Positions 33,328-43,027 of a DNA stretch of 64,000 bases are shown piece after piece. The stretch comes from Chryseobacterium viscerum (GTDB lineage Bacteria > Bacteroidota > Bacteroidia > Flavobacteriales > Weeksellaceae). The notes under the pieces are model-generated. The model was not told the origin of the DNA, made no database searches, and was given only the letters and a program-made list of their open reading frames with translations. A program made the translations under genes and the position numbers. The DNA is taken from contig NZ_JAPDFT010000002.1 in assembly GCF_025949665.1 (NCBI RefSeq), forward strand, positions 522,422 to 586,421, written 5' to 3'. Each line of letters opens with the position of its first letter. Within the stretch, counting starts at the first letter, position 1.

Positions 33328-33451
33328 ATCATTTTCAATAAGATAATAAAATTTTTTCTGCCATAAAGTCATTAATTGATTTTTGGTAAAATATTTGTAA
33401 TTTAGATAATGAATAAAAGGTAATGTTGCCTTTGTTCTAATGAGATATATT

Positions 33452-35989
33452 ATGGATTATAAGTTTTCACAAGGTTTGAGCCAGGTGTTCAAACAAAGCA
33501 AAAGCGAAGCTAAAAGGCTGAAAAGTGAATTTCTTAATACAGAACATCTACTTTTAGGTATTATAAAAACGGAAAACTCTGCAAAAGAAATCCTTCAAAA
33601 CCTTAATGCGGATTTAACACAAATCAGAAGAAAAATTGAAACTTTAAATACAGCGAGTCTTAATCCTATTTCTGAAGAGGTTACCAATATTTCTTTCACT
33701 AAGATGGCAGATCATGCCATTAAACGTGCAGAGTTAGAATGCCGTCAATATAAAAGCAATGAAATTAATACCGTTCACCTGCTTTTGGGTATTCTTTATA
33801 AATATGAGGATCCTACTTCAAATATTCTGGGAGCTTATGACATCGACTATGAAGGAGTTTCAAGAGAATACCAGACTATGCTTAAAAATTCAGGCCAGTC
33901 TCCACAGATGAGTGCTTACGATGATGATGATGAGAGAGAAGAATTTGAGCAAATGAGAAAGCCTACAGGAAATCTAGGTTCTGCAAAAAGTAAAACGCCT
34001 ACATTGGATAACTTTGGTAGAGACCTTACTTCTTTGGCAAGAGATGGAAAACTAGACCCGGTAATCGGGCGTGAAAAAGAAATTGAGAGAGTTTCTCAGA
34101 TCTTATCCCGCAGAAAGAAAAACAACCCACTTCTTATTGGGGAGCCGGGAGTTGGTAAATCTGCCATTGCTGAAGGTTTGGCATTAAGAATTCAACAGAA
34201 AAAAGTGTCAAGAGTTCTTTACGGAAAACGTGTGATCACTTTGGATCTGGCAAGTTTAGTTGCCGGAACTAAATACCGTGGCCAGTTTGAAGAAAGAATG
34301 AAGGCCATTATGACGGAACTGGAAAAAAACAGAGATGTCATCTTATTTATTGATGAGCTTCATACCATTGTGGGAGCGGGAAGTTCTACTGGAAGTTTAG
34401 ATGCTTCCAATATGTTTAAACCTGCTTTGGCAAGAGGAGAAATTCAATGCATCGGGGCAACGACTCTGGATGAATACCGTCAATATATTGAAAAAGACGG
34501 TGCTTTAGAAAGAAGATTCCAGAAAGTAATGGTGGAGCCTACTTCTATTGATGAAACTATTCAGATTCTGAATCAGATCAAAGATAAGTATGAAGAGCAC
34601 CACAATGTAATTTATACTCCTGAAGCTATTACAGCGTGTGTGAATCTGACATCGAGATATATTACAGACCGTTTCTTACCGGACAAAGCGATTGATGCGA
34701 TGGACGAGGCAGGATCACGTGTTTATATCAAAAACATGAAAGTTCCTACAGAAATCATTGATTTTGAAAAGAAAATTGAAGATATCAAAGAACTGAAGCA
34801 GAAAGCTGTAAAAGCTCAGGATTACCTTGAAGCAAGAAAGCTTAAAGATGAAGAGGAACGTCTTCAAATGGAACTGAATGCAGCCCAGGAAAAATGGGAT
34901 AAAGATGTAAAAGAGAAAAAAGAAACCGTAACGGAAGAAAATGTAGCGGAAGTGGTTTCTATGATGAGTGGAGTTCCTGTAACGAAAGTTGGCAAAAACG
35001 AGCTTGACAAGCTTGCCCAGATGGATGAAAAACTGAACGGAAAAGTAATCGGCCAGGAAGATGCTGTGAAAAAAGTTGTGAAAGCAATTCAGAGAAACAG
35101 AGCAGGTCTTAAAGATCCGAACCGTCCTATCGGTACATTTATTTTCCTTGGAACAACCGGGGTTGGTAAAACCGAGCTTGCTAAAGTAATGGCGAGAGAG
35201 CTGTTTGAATCTGACGAATCTCTGATCAGAATTGACATGAGTGAATACATGGAGAAATTCGCAGTTTCAAGATTGGTGGGTGCGCCTCCGGGATACGTAG
35301 GATACGAAGAAGGTGGTCAGCTGACTGAAGCGGTAAGAAGAAAACCTTATGCAGTGGTTCTTTTGGATGAGATTGAAAAGGCTCACCCGGATGTATTCAA
35401 TATTCTGTTACAGATCCTTGATGAAGGACACGTTACAGACAGCTTAGGCAGAAAAATCGACTTCAGAAATACGATTATCATCCTTACATCCAACATCGGA
35501 ACGAGAGATCTTAAAGACTTTGGAGATGGCGTAGGGTTCGGAACTTCAGCTAAAAAGACAAGCTCAGATACAAGAGCGAGAAGCACCATTGAAAGTGCCC
35601 TTAAGAAAGCATTTGCTCCTGAATTCTTAAACAGAATTGATGACATTGTGATCTTCAACTCTCTTGTTCAGGATGATATCAAGAAAATTATTGATATTGA
35701 ATTGAACAAATTGTATAGCAGAATTGAAAAATTAGGATATAAAGTGGATCTTACTGAAGAAGCGAAAGACTTTATTTCTGAAAAAGGATGGGATAAAGAT
35801 TTCGGTGCAAGACCATTGAAACGAGCAATCCAGAAATATATTGAAGACTTATTGGCAGAAATGCTGGTAAACAAGCAATTGAATGAAGGAGAAACCGTGG
35901 TTCTTGATCTTAATGATGCTAAGGACGGACTGATTGGAAAAACGCAGAAAGCGAAAAAATCAGCTGCTGAGAAGTCTTCTCAATCATAA
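33452..35989 (+). CDS. clpC: ClpC-type ATP-dependent Clp protease ATPase
   Basis: An 845-residue AAA+ unfoldase that feeds proteins to ClpP. Order: Clp_N repeats (residues 1-150), NBD1 with Walker A GEPGVGKSA near 230 and LFIDELHT, a UVR-type motif near 450 (AQDYLEARKLKDEEERL), and NBD2 with GTTGVGKTE near 567. MDYKFSQGLSQVFKQSKSEA is taken as the start over an ATG four codons earlier, because ClpC proteins of the group open with this type of sequence. The middle has an acidic inserted linker (YDDDDEREEFE). Confidence 0.93.
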   Translation: MDYKFSQGLSQVFKQSKSEAKRLKSEFLNTEHLLLGIIKTENSAKEILQNLNADLTQIRRKIETLNTASLNPISEEVTNISFTKMADHAIKRAELECRQYKSNEINTVHLLLGILYKYEDPTSNILGAYDIDYEGVSREYQTMLKNSGQSPQMSAYDDDDEREEFEQMRKPTGNLGSAKSKTPTLDNFGRDLTSLARDGKLDPVIGREKEIERVSQILSRRKKNNPLLIGEPGVGKSAIAEGLALRIQQKKVSRVLYGKRVITLDLASLVAGTKYRGQFEERMKAIMTELEKNRDVILFIDELHTIVGAGSSTGSLDASNMFKPALARGEIQCIGATTLDEYRQYIEKDGALERRFQKVMVEPTSIDETIQILNQIKDKYEEHHNVIYTPEAITACVNLTSRYITDRFLPDKAIDAMDEAGSRVYIKNMKVPTEIIDFEKKIEDIKELKQKAVKAQDYLEARKLKDEEERLQMELNAAQEKWDKDVKEKKETVTEENVAEVVSMMSGVPVTKVGKNELDKLAQMDEKLNGKVIGQEDAVKKVVKAIQRNRAGLKDPNRPIGTFIFLGTTGVGKTELAKVMARELFESDESLIRIDMSEYMEKFAVSRLVGAPPGYVGYEEGGQLTEAVRRKPYAVVLLDEIEKAHPDVFNILLQILDEGHVTDSLGRKIDFRNTIIILTSNIGTRDLKDFGDGVGFGTSAKKTSSDTRARSTIESALKKAFAPEFLNRIDDIVIFNSLVQDDIKKIIDIELNKLYSRIEKLGYKVDLTEEAKDFISEKGWDKDFGARPLKRAIQKYIEDLLAEMLVNKQLNEGETVVLDLNDAKDGLIGKTQKAKKSAAEKSSQS

Positions 35990-36016
35990 TTAAATAAATA
36001 ATTTAATTTCAATAGA

Positions 36017-36046
36017 AAATCCCCGGGAAAATTCCCGGGGATTTTT
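36017..36046 (+). terminator. Terminator of clpC
   Basis: AAATCCCCGGGAA (36017-36029) pairs with TTCCCGGGGATTT (36032-36044), a GC-rich stem, followed by T-rich sequence (TTTTTGTTTTT). Confidence 0.9.
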
Positions 36047-36109
36047 GTTTTTATAAGTTTTGTCTAGGGCCAATATTGTATTAAACGGGATAAACGATAC
36101 AAAATCAAT

Positions 36110-36637
36110 TTAAAGCCCCACTACGAAACCGATATTCGGGATCAGGCCGCTTGAAAACACACTGGAATTCTCCTTCCAAAGCACATTATACATTAATCCC
36201 AGCTGCATAAAAGAATTATTTCCGATTCTCTGCATATATCCACCTCCCAGATATAATGCATTTTCTTCCGTATTGTATTTATAATCATAGTATTTATCTT
36301 TATAATCTACAAAATAATGCTGATAGTTTGCTCCCACATAAAATGATCTGGCAAAATAGTAATTCACAAATGGTCCTACTCCAAACATTGTAGATTTATA
36401 ATAATTGGAAGTCTGCCAGGATACACTTCCCACAACTCCCGCTTCGAGATCATCCGTAAGCCTGTAACCCACTCTTGGGGAAGCAGACAGGTTAAAAGCG
36501 CTGTTACTCCCAAATCCTAATCCAATTCCACCTCCAAAGGTCCATTTGCTGTTTTCTTGCACCGGAGTTCCTACCGAAACCTGGGAAAATGCTGATCCTG
36601 ATCCTATCAGCATCATAGAAATAATAAACTTTTTCAT
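36110..36637 (-). CDS. Outer-membrane beta-barrel protein
   Basis: A 175-residue exported protein (signal peptide 1-19, cleavage after SAFSQ). The mature part is made of alternating short strands typical of an eight-strand OmpA/OmpX-like barrel: WTFGGGIGLGFGS, YLGGGYMQRIGNNSFMQLGLMYNVLW, NIGFVVGL at the end with a terminal aromatic/hydrophobic strand. Substrate or role unknown. Confidence 0.75.
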   Translation of the reverse strand: MKKFIISMMLIGSGSAFSQVSVGTPVQENSKWTFGGGIGLGFGSNSAFNLSASPRVGYRLTDDLEAGVVGSVSWQTSNYYKSTMFGVGPFVNYYFARSFYVGANYQHYFVDYKDKYYDYKYNTEENALYLGGGYMQRIGNNSFMQLGLMYNVLWKENSSVFSSGLIPNIGFVVGL

Positions 36638-36770
36638 ATGTAGATATATTTTTTTTGATGGTATTACCTCCTTTCATCACTTGCTATTATCGTCTTACGA
36701 TGGGGTTTACGATTAACATCGTTTTTATCAATGTTTAAAATTATGGTTTTTTTACGAATTTATTTAGTTG

Positions 36771-36778
36771 TATTTTTG
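36771..36778 (+). promoter_or_regulatory. -7 box for mnmA
   Basis: TATTTTTG is an exact TAnnTTTG, followed by C as is common, 51 bases before the mnmA start. Confidence 0.6.
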
Positions 36779-36828
36779 CCGCATCAAACTAAGAACTCCC
36801 GTTAAGAGTTTCGTAAAATTGAAATACA

Positions 36829-38016
36829 ATGAAAATAGTAGTAGGCCTCTCCGGAGGTGTAGATTCTAGTGTTACAGCGTATTTGCTGCAGCAGCAGGGC
36901 CATGAGGTAGTGGCTTTGTTTATGAGAAACTGGAATGATGCTTCCGTAACCCTGGAAGATGAATGTCCCTGGATAGAGGACAGTAATGATGCCCTTATGG
37001 TGGCACAAAAGCTTGGAATTCCCTTCCAGGTGATAGATATGAGTGAACTTTACAAGGAACGTATTGTTGACTATATGTTTGCAGAATATGAAAAAGGAAG
37101 AACTCCCAACCCGGATGTATTGTGTAACAGAGAAGTAAAATTTGATGTTTTCATGAAGACCGCAATGTCATTAGGAGCAGATAAAGTAGCAACAGGACAT
37201 TATGCAAGGGTAAATTCTACTTTTGACGAAAGCGGAAAAGAAATTTTCCATCTTCTTGCCGGAAAAGACAATAATAAAGATCAGTCTTATTTCCTTTGCC
37301 AGCTGAGCCAGGATCAACTTTCAAAAGCACTATTCCCTATCGGAGAACTTACAAAGCCTCAGGTAAGAGAAATCGCAAAAGAGATCGGATTGGTAACTGC
37401 AGATAAAAAGGATTCCCAGGGATTATGTTTTATCGGGAAAGTGAGCCTGCCACAGTTTTTACAGCAGCAATTAAAACCTAATGAAGGAGAAATTGTAGAA
37501 ATTTTCAAAGATTCACCTTTATTTTCGGAAGAAAAACCGGAATTCACCTCTAAAGAAGAGGAACTTGAGTTTTTATCCAGAAAAATCAATTATAAAAAAT
37601 CTGACGGAAAAGTAATCGGGAAACATCAGGGAGCCCAGTTTTTTACGATTGGACAAAGTAGAGGTCTTGGTATAGGCGGTCATAAAGAAAGCTGCTTTAT
37701 CGTTTCAAGAGATATGGAAAACAATATCATTTTTGTGGGAGAAGGAAGTCATTTCCCAGGACTTCACAAAAAAGCACTGAAAATTGATAATTCTGAGCTA
37801 CACTGGGTACGTGAGGATATGAAACTTCAGAATGGAGAATCTATGGAAGTAATGGCCAGATTCAGATACAGACAGTCTTTGCAAAAAGCAACTATATTTC
37901 AGTTTGAAAATGCTTTATATGTTGAATTTGATGAACTTCAGTCTGCTATTGCAGAAGGACAGTTTGCTTCATGGTATATTGATGAGGAACTTATAGGAAG
38001 CGGTGTGATTGCGTAA
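36829..38016 (+). CDS. mnmA: tRNA-specific 2-thiouridylase
   Basis: A 395-residue enzyme that puts sulfur on U34 of tRNA for Lys, Glu and Gln. The PP-loop is GLSGGVDSS (6-14). The catalytic cysteines are C99 ([12 protein letters not shown]) and C200 ([11 protein letters not shown]). GHYARV and the C-terminal beta-barrel domain follow. Complete and normal in length. Confidence 0.95.
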   Translation: MKIVVGLSGGVDSSVTAYLLQQQGHEVVALFMRNWNDASVTLEDECPWIEDSNDALMVAQKLGIPFQVIDMSELYKERIVDYMFAEYEKGRTPNPDVLCNREVKFDVFMKTAMSLGADKVATGHYARVNSTFDESGKEIFHLLAGKDNNKDQSYFLCQLSQDQLSKALFPIGELTKPQVREIAKEIGLVTADKKDSQGLCFIGKVSLPQFLQQQLKPNEGEIVEIFKDSPLFSEEKPEFTSKEEELEFLSRKINYKKSDGKVIGKHQGAQFFTIGQSRGLGIGGHKESCFIVSRDMENNIIFVGEGSHFPGLHKKALKIDNSELHWVREDMKLQNGESMEVMARFRYRQSLQKATIFQFENALYVEFDELQSAIAEGQFASWYIDEELIGSGVIA

Positions 38017-38034
38017 GGAATATCCTGATCGCTA

Positions 38035-38178
38035 GTATCCGCAGTTTTCGGTTATAATTTCTATCAGTCAATTGTTCATCCGGAAAACTCGAATATTGCT
38101 ATCAGCCTTATTTTAGTAGTTATCACCTCCGTTATGGTCAGAAAGTATGGCTACCAGCCCATAAAAGAAAAAAAGTGA
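38035..38178 (+). pseudogene. Remnant of a small membrane-protein gene
   Basis: Starting 18 bases after the mnmA stop, 47 codons plus TGA read in one frame as a protein with no start: a stop (38026-38028) sits three codons upstream and no ATG, GTG or TTG precedes the homologous part. The product FGYNFYQSIVHPE followed by a hydrophobic segment matches AGYNIYQEIFHPE and the following helix of the intact 65-residue gene at 40510. The N-terminus is lost, so this is a truncated homologue rather than a gene. Confidence 0.7.
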
Positions 38179-38207
38179 GAGATTTGATCTCAACACCTTA
38201 CTAATAA

Positions 38208-38240
38208 AAGCCCGGAACAGTTTTGTTTCGGGTTTGTTTT
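38208..38240. terminator. Terminator between remnant and minus-strand gene
   Basis: CCCGGAAC (38211-38218) pairs with GTTTCGGG (38225-38232), with a T-run after it on the plus strand. It lies between converging units. Confidence 0.7.
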
Positions 38241-38250
38241 TACGAAACTT

Positions 38251-38601
38251 TTATTTCATTTTCTTATTGATGTGGCTCATGATAAGCAACACTGCCACAA
38301 TACATTCCAGAATTAAAATCATAACCAGAAATCCAACGGGTTTTCCCAACATGATTCCTCTTATCAGTTTTATTATTCCCAGTAAAAAAATGAAGCCTAC
38401 AAAATAAAATGTAGTTTTCGAGATAGCATCTGTCATGGAATTTAAAATAAAAACTGAAGCATAGAATCCGAGAACCAGGATAAGATAAAATTTTAGAAAA
38501 TCCGGACCTTTAAGAATAATTGGATTCAAAGTCTGGCATACTGTTATAAGCCATATAAAGCTTACTACAATGGGAGCTGAATGAATGATTAGTTTTTTCA
38601 T
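38251..38601 (-). CDS. Hypothetical membrane protein, four helices
   Basis: A 116-residue protein, nearly all hydrophobic, with four predicted membrane helices at about residues 8-25, 38-55, 65-85 and 91-110, and a short Lys-rich end (INKKMK). I do not recognise the family. It follows the Gly/Cys-rich gene by 12 bases on the minus strand, so the two are likely one unit. Confidence 0.6.
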   Translation of the reverse strand: MKKLIIHSAPIVVSFIWLITVCQTLNPIILKGPDFLKFYLILVLGFYASVFILNSMTDAISKTTFYFVGFIFLLGIIKLIRGIMLGKPVGFLVMILILECIVAVLLIMSHINKKMK

Positions 38602-38613
38602 ATTGATTAGTTT

Positions 38614-39348
38614 TTATCCACCACATCCCCCGCAACCGCCACAGCCTCCGCCACAACCTCCTCCTCCGCTGCAGCCCGATCCCCCACAACTTCCGCCTCC
38701 TCCATCACCGCTTTGCTTATCCTTCCTATTGGGATCGGAGACTTCATTATCTCCTATAATTGAGGTTATTGTTCCCAAAATAAAAATAATGGCAAAAACT
38801 ACTGCTGTAACCAGTAATCCAGTGAAACTTGTTCCTTCTGTACAGGAGAACAGCAACAGTAAAATAAAAATCGGAGCAAAAAAGGTCATTTTCTTCATCC
38901 ATAGTCTTACTTTAGATTTTTTCCTCATCCCTTTCCAGATTTCTTCAGGTGCTTCCTGCTGAAATATGTTTCTGTAGCCTGACATTGTATCTGCAAACCA
39001 ATTCTCGTGCTTCACTCTTTCCGTATTTCCTCCTTTAGAAGGGTGATGATGGAGCGGTCTTTTTAAAATATTCGGGCAGAATTCTTCCCAATAATTCTGA
39101 GTATAGATCAGGTGCAGATGCCATACTTTATCTACTATTTCGCTGGGAGAAGCTCCATTGGGAAGAATACAGCAGAGATAAACAAACTTTTTATATTCTT
39201 CAATTGCTTTTTTTGCAAAATCAAGGCTCCAGCTTTCTTCTTTTGCCAGCTTTTTTGAAAAAGGGAAATCAACACCCGGAGTATCCAGAGAAAATCCCTG
39301 TATTCGGTTCCAAAGGGATTCATCTTTTAATAACATTCTTGTTTCCAT
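38614..39348 (-). CDS. Glycine-rich domain protein with Gly/Cys tail
   Basis: A 244-residue protein. The N-terminal half contains the GRDP (DUF1399-like) pattern: YLCCILPNG...EIVDKVWHLHLIYTQNYWEEFC, with WHLH as in glycine-rich domain proteins, plus a His run (LHHHPSKGG). Two membrane helices lie near residues 155-190. The C-terminal 30 residues are almost only Gly, Cys and Ser (SCGG, GCGG repeats), seven Cys in all. Such tails occur on TIGR04222-type membrane proteins. The tail may bind metal or be processed; function unknown. Start at METRM is preferred over an ATG nine codons upstream. Confidence 0.65.
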   Translation of the reverse strand: METRMLLKDESLWNRIQGFSLDTPGVDFPFSKKLAKEESWSLDFAKKAIEEYKKFVYLCCILPNGASPSEIVDKVWHLHLIYTQNYWEEFCPNILKRPLHHHPSKGGNTERVKHENWFADTMSGYRNIFQQEAPEEIWKGMRKKSKVRLWMKKMTFFAPIFILLLLFSCTEGTSFTGLLVTAVVFAIIFILGTITSIIGDNEVSDPNRKDKQSGDGGGGSCGGSGCSGGGGCGGGCGGCGGCGG

Positions 39349-39481
39349 TGTTTTAAATTTTGTTTTTCTATTCAAATATCAATGGATTTTAAAATATAAA
39401 AGTCCCTCAAAAGTCTTTTTTGGTTTGATAAAAATCTTAAATTAGTCTTATAAAATTAATCTGACCATTAAAAATAAACAG

Positions 39482-40378
39482 ATGAAAAAGGAAGATATAC
39501 TGCACCTTGAAAAACTAATGAATTTCTTAAGCCACCACTTTTTAAAGAAAAACCATTGGGAAGATGTTACCAAAACCGAATGGTCCTATATCAGTGCAGA
39601 ACTTAATGAGCTCATTATCAATGACCTTTCTGAGAAAGAAATTAAAAAAGAACCTGATCTTCTGGGGACCAATTACCTGTATGAGCATCTGATTATCAAT
39701 AAACTGAAAAAATTCAGGCAGAATGAAAATGCTGCTCTGAGCAGACCGAACCTTGCAAAACTGAGCCTCATTGTCAAAGTTCTGGGCTACGCCAATTATA
39801 TAGATTTCATTAATTCCACTACAGAGTCATTCAATTTTAATGACCTGAAAATTGATCTCAATAATGTAAATCTGAATACAGCTCTTCTAGACCGCCTGGT
39901 AGGCTGTTGGTATTCTTATAACAGAAATCTTCCTGACAATCCTTTAATGGCAAAGGAAGACCGTATATGGCGCTCCGCGATGGAAATTTATAAGTCGGAA
40001 ACAACAGGAGAATATTTTATTGAAAGGAGCGGCGGTGACCATCATAAGTATTTTGGTAAGGTTACGGCGTATTCAGATTATGTTTTTATCATCATGAACA
40101 GCAATACTTTTATCCGCCAGCGCCATTTTATTTCAAGAATAAAAGACATTAAAGAAAAGCTTAAGAATCCGGAATATAAACTACACGAAATCCACTTCAT
40201 AAGCACCTGCATCAGTTTCAATCAGGAGCCGATTGCTTTGTTTGAAATCTTCAGGAAAGCAGAAAGGAAAAACTTTATTTCAGACTCTATCAGCTTCCCT
40301 ATTGACAGCGATGAAATTCCAGAATCTATCCTTAAACAACTTGAAGACACTGAATCTAACAGGATTGATTACAGATAG
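39482..40378 (+). CDS. Hypothetical protein
   Basis: A 298-residue soluble protein without signal peptide. The first 100 residues are helical and charged; the second half contains a mixed alpha/beta part (VGCWYSYNRNLPDNPLM, ERSGGDHHKYFGKVTAYSDYVFIIM) that could bind a ligand or nucleic acid. No family is recognised. It stands alone between two unrelated genes. Confidence 0.55.
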   Translation: MKKEDILHLEKLMNFLSHHFLKKNHWEDVTKTEWSYISAELNELIINDLSEKEIKKEPDLLGTNYLYEHLIINKLKKFRQNENAALSRPNLAKLSLIVKVLGYANYIDFINSTTESFNFNDLKIDLNNVNLNTALLDRLVGCWYSYNRNLPDNPLMAKEDRIWRSAMEIYKSETTGEYFIERSGGDHHKYFGKVTAYSDYVFIIMNSNTFIRQRHFISRIKDIKEKLKNPEYKLHEIHFISTCISFNQEPIALFEIFRKAERKNFISDSISFPIDSDEIPESILKQLEDTESNRIDYR

Positions 40379-40509
40379 TTAGTAAATTTAAACTGAAAGA
40401 CCAAAAGTTGAAAATCTCTAATACTTGGGAATAGCTGATTATTTTTAAAAATTGTTGTAACGTATTTCTTATTCTCATACTTACTGAGTAAATAACAAAA
40501 AAAATTATT

Positions 40510-40707
40510 ATGAAAACAACGATTAAAAATCAATATTCATCCGCTAACAACGTCCTTATCTTTTTTGTATCAATACTTGCAGGGTATAATATTTACCAGG
40601 AAATCTTTCACCCTGAAAAGGCAGATCTTATCCTATGTATTATCATGATAACCCTTACAGGGATCACCGTTCAGAAACATAGAGAAAACCCAGAAGCAAA
40701 AGAATAA
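40510..40707 (+). CDS. Small membrane protein, 65 residues
   Basis: Two hydrophobic segments (about residues 12-26 and 37-53) joined by YNIYQEIFHPEKADL, then a charged tail (QKHRENPEAKE). A truncated homologue of it lies at 38035-38178 behind mnmA, so this is a real, duplicated small gene and not a chance frame. Function unknown. Confidence 0.7.
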   Translation: MKTTIKNQYSSANNVLIFFVSILAGYNIYQEIFHPEKADLILCIIMITLTGITVQKHRENPEAKE

Positions 40708-40735
40708 ACATCCTTATCAATTTATATATCTGCTG

Positions 40736-40769
40736 CCTCGGAATAAGACTGTTTCGGGGTTTATTTTTT
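40736..40769 (+). terminator. Terminator after the 65-residue gene
   Basis: CCTCGGAA (40736-40743) pairs with TTTCGGGG (40752-40759, G-U pairs allowed), followed by a T-rich run (TTTATTTTTT). Confidence 0.65.
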
Positions 40770-40871
40770 CTCCTATGCCTAGAATACATTTAACTATTAA
40801 AAATCAACCGATTACAGTAATAATTCTCTAAATTGATAGTTCATAAATAGGAACCCTTCAATTGTCTTACT

Positions 40872-42098
40872 ATGGAATATTATGAATTGTATGAAGTTTT
40901 GAAAAGTAATTTTGATTCCGGAGAAGGCAGGGTTGAACTCAAAGAACTGAATATAACCATTGAATCTTTTCCTTTTGAATCGAAGGTTTCTGATCTGCTT
41001 TATGGCTCGGAACATCAACATTGCAGCAAACATCAGCAATCATTGGAAGTCAACGAAAAAGGGTATCATTTTTATGGCCAGCCCGCTGTAGACACCAAGG
41101 ATTTTGATATTGAATGTAATAAAAAGTTTGAATATTATATCCTGAAAAGAGCAGATATAGAAACCGCCAAAGGATGTATTTTTCTCTTCCATGGCCTGAA
41201 CGAAAAGAAATGGGACAAATATCTGCCATGGGCGTATGAATTGGCCCAAAGAACACAAAAAGCCATTATTCTGTTTCCTATTGCCTTTCATATGGATCGT
41301 GCAGAGCCAATCTGGAGTGACCGCCATCACATGATGGAAGTAGTTCGTTTCAGGAAGAAAAAATATCCTGAAAATATGAATTTCTCCTATGTAAATGCTG
41401 CGATAAGTTCAAGATTGGAAGCTCATCCTCAAAGGATTTTCTGGTCCGGACTACAGACCTATTCTGATATTACCGAAGTAGTGAAAGATATTAAAAACCA
41501 TAAGATAAAAGGAGTTTCTCCGGAAGCAGACCTGGATTTATTTGGATATTCCATAGGAGCTTTTCTTTCAATGATTATTAAAATGGCAGATCCTAACCAT
41601 CATTTTACCCGCTCTAAAGTTTTCTGTTTTTGTGGAGGAATGACTATTGACCGGATGTTTCCAATATCCAAATACATCATGGATACCCAGGCAACTATTA
41701 AAATGCAGTCTGTCTTCACAGAGCTTTTGAGTTCTGATTTTAAATCAGATACCCGTTTGAAGCATTATCAGAATGATGATCTGCATCCGCAGGAAAGCTG
41801 GTTCAAAAAGATGCTTCGTTACAATTATTTTCAAAAGGAAAGGGAAGAAAGAATTCATGAAATTCAGTCTCAGATAAAAGCTTATGTATTGGAAAAAGAC
41901 AGTGTTGCCCCTCCAATGGAAGCATTGAATACCTTACAAGGAGGCTACAGGAATATCAATGTAGATATAGAAATCAAAGATTTCCCGTATGAATATTCCC
42001 ATATGGTTCCGTTTCCTCTTGCTCACAAACATAAAAAAGAAGTTACAGAAGCCTTTCACCAGTTTGTACAATCTGCCAGTGACTTTTACAACTCCTGA
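40872..42098 (+). CDS. DUF6051-like alpha/beta hydrolase
   Basis: A 408-residue cytoplasmic protein. An alpha/beta-hydrolase core is visible from residue 100 on: FLFHGLNEKKWDKYLPWA (oxyanion loop), LDLFGYSIGAFLSMII with nucleophile Ser in GYSIG, and a late His in YEYSHMVPFP. The overall length and N-terminal 90-residue lead fit the DUF6051 family of Bacteroidetes as I recall it. A lipase or esterase activity is plausible; substrate unknown. Confidence 0.7.
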   Translation: MEYYELYEVLKSNFDSGEGRVELKELNITIESFPFESKVSDLLYGSEHQHCSKHQQSLEVNEKGYHFYGQPAVDTKDFDIECNKKFEYYILKRADIETAKGCIFLFHGLNEKKWDKYLPWAYELAQRTQKAIILFPIAFHMDRAEPIWSDRHHMMEVVRFRKKKYPENMNFSYVNAAISSRLEAHPQRIFWSGLQTYSDITEVVKDIKNHKIKGVSPEADLDLFGYSIGAFLSMIIKMADPNHHFTRSKVFCFCGGMTIDRMFPISKYIMDTQATIKMQSVFTELLSSDFKSDTRLKHYQNDDLHPQESWFKKMLRYNYFQKEREERIHEIQSQIKAYVLEKDSVAPPMEALNTLQGGYRNINVDIEIKDFPYEYSHMVPFPLAHKHKKEVTEAFHQFVQSASDFYNS

Positions 42099-42223
42099 TT
42101 GCTTCTGTTTTCAGGTATAAAAAAGTGAAAGGAACAATTTAAAAATCAACAGTATAAGATCCATGGTATTTGTTTTTGGTATGGTGAGGAAGTCAGTTCA
42201 TGATCGAATGTCTTCCTTTTTTA

Positions 42224-42967
42224 TCAACTGACAAGCCAATCTTTGAAGTCTTTAACACGGTCTCTACTTACCGTAATTTCTTCTTCGGGCTGAAACTCCA
42301 TATCCACTTTATAGTAAGGTGAAGTATGAATATTTTTAATGTAGTCTGAACTGACAATGAACTGTCTGTTCACTCTGAAAAACTTTTTTTCATCCAGAAC
42401 ATCTTCCAACTCATCCAGCGTAAAATCTGACGGATATGTACGGTCTTCTGTCTGAAGATAAACGATTTTATTTTCACTGAAAAAACAGCTTATTTCCTGG
42501 GTCTGGATAATTTTAAGATTATACCCTATTTTTACCAGAATTCTGGACAGCGTAGATTTTTCTTTTCTGATCAGCTGTTTGATATCCTGAGAGCCATTGG
42601 TGTTGTTGGCAGGAATAAAAGATTTAAACTTCTCCACCGCTCCCTCCAGATCTTCATCAAGAATAGGTTTTAAAAGATAATCGATGCTGTTCAGCTTAAA
42701 TGCTTTCAGCGTATACTGATCAAAAGCCGTGGTATAGATAATGAATCCTTTCGTCGGAATTTTTTCAAAGATATCAAAAGACAGTCCGTCACCTAAAACA
42801 ATATCAGAAAAGATCAGCTGTGGATGTTCGTTTTCAGAAAACCAGGCAACTCCTTCTTCTACTGATTCTATTTTCGCAACAATCTCAATTTCAGGAAAAT
42901 TATTCAACATACGTTCTAATTTCCTTGAAGCAGGTTTTTCATCTTCTATAATGACAGTTTTGATCAT
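42224..42967 (-). CDS. LytTR-family response regulator
   Basis: A 247-residue response regulator. The receiver has the acidic pocket D9/E10, phospho-acceptor D55 (IFSDIVLGDG) and K104-type Lys in SIDYLLKP. The C-terminal LytTR domain ends in KKFFRVNRQFIVSSDYIKNI and SRDRVKDFKDWL. Such proteins bind direct repeats about 21 bp apart, and three promoters in this neighbourhood carry exactly that layout. Its partner is the histidine kinase at 44687-46000. It is the last gene of the unit. Confidence 0.9.
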   Translation of the reverse strand: MIKTVIIEDEKPASRKLERMLNNFPEIEIVAKIESVEEGVAWFSENEHPQLIFSDIVLGDGLSFDIFEKIPTKGFIIYTTAFDQYTLKAFKLNSIDYLLKPILDEDLEGAVEKFKSFIPANNTNGSQDIKQLIRKEKSTLSRILVKIGYNLKIIQTQEISCFFSENKIVYLQTEDRTYPSDFTLDELEDVLDEKKFFRVNRQFIVSSDYIKNIHTSPYYKVDMEFQPEEEITVSRDRVKDFKDWLVS

Positions 42968-43027
42968 TGAGCTTTAATTTTGGTTTTCAGATTTTAGGAA
43001 ATAAAGGTAAATAAAAGCGGACAAATT

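Noticed and set aside
38585..38962. A 125-codon Pro-rich frame
   Set aside because: It is the reverse reading of the Gly/Cys tail codons of the membrane protein at 38614-39348.
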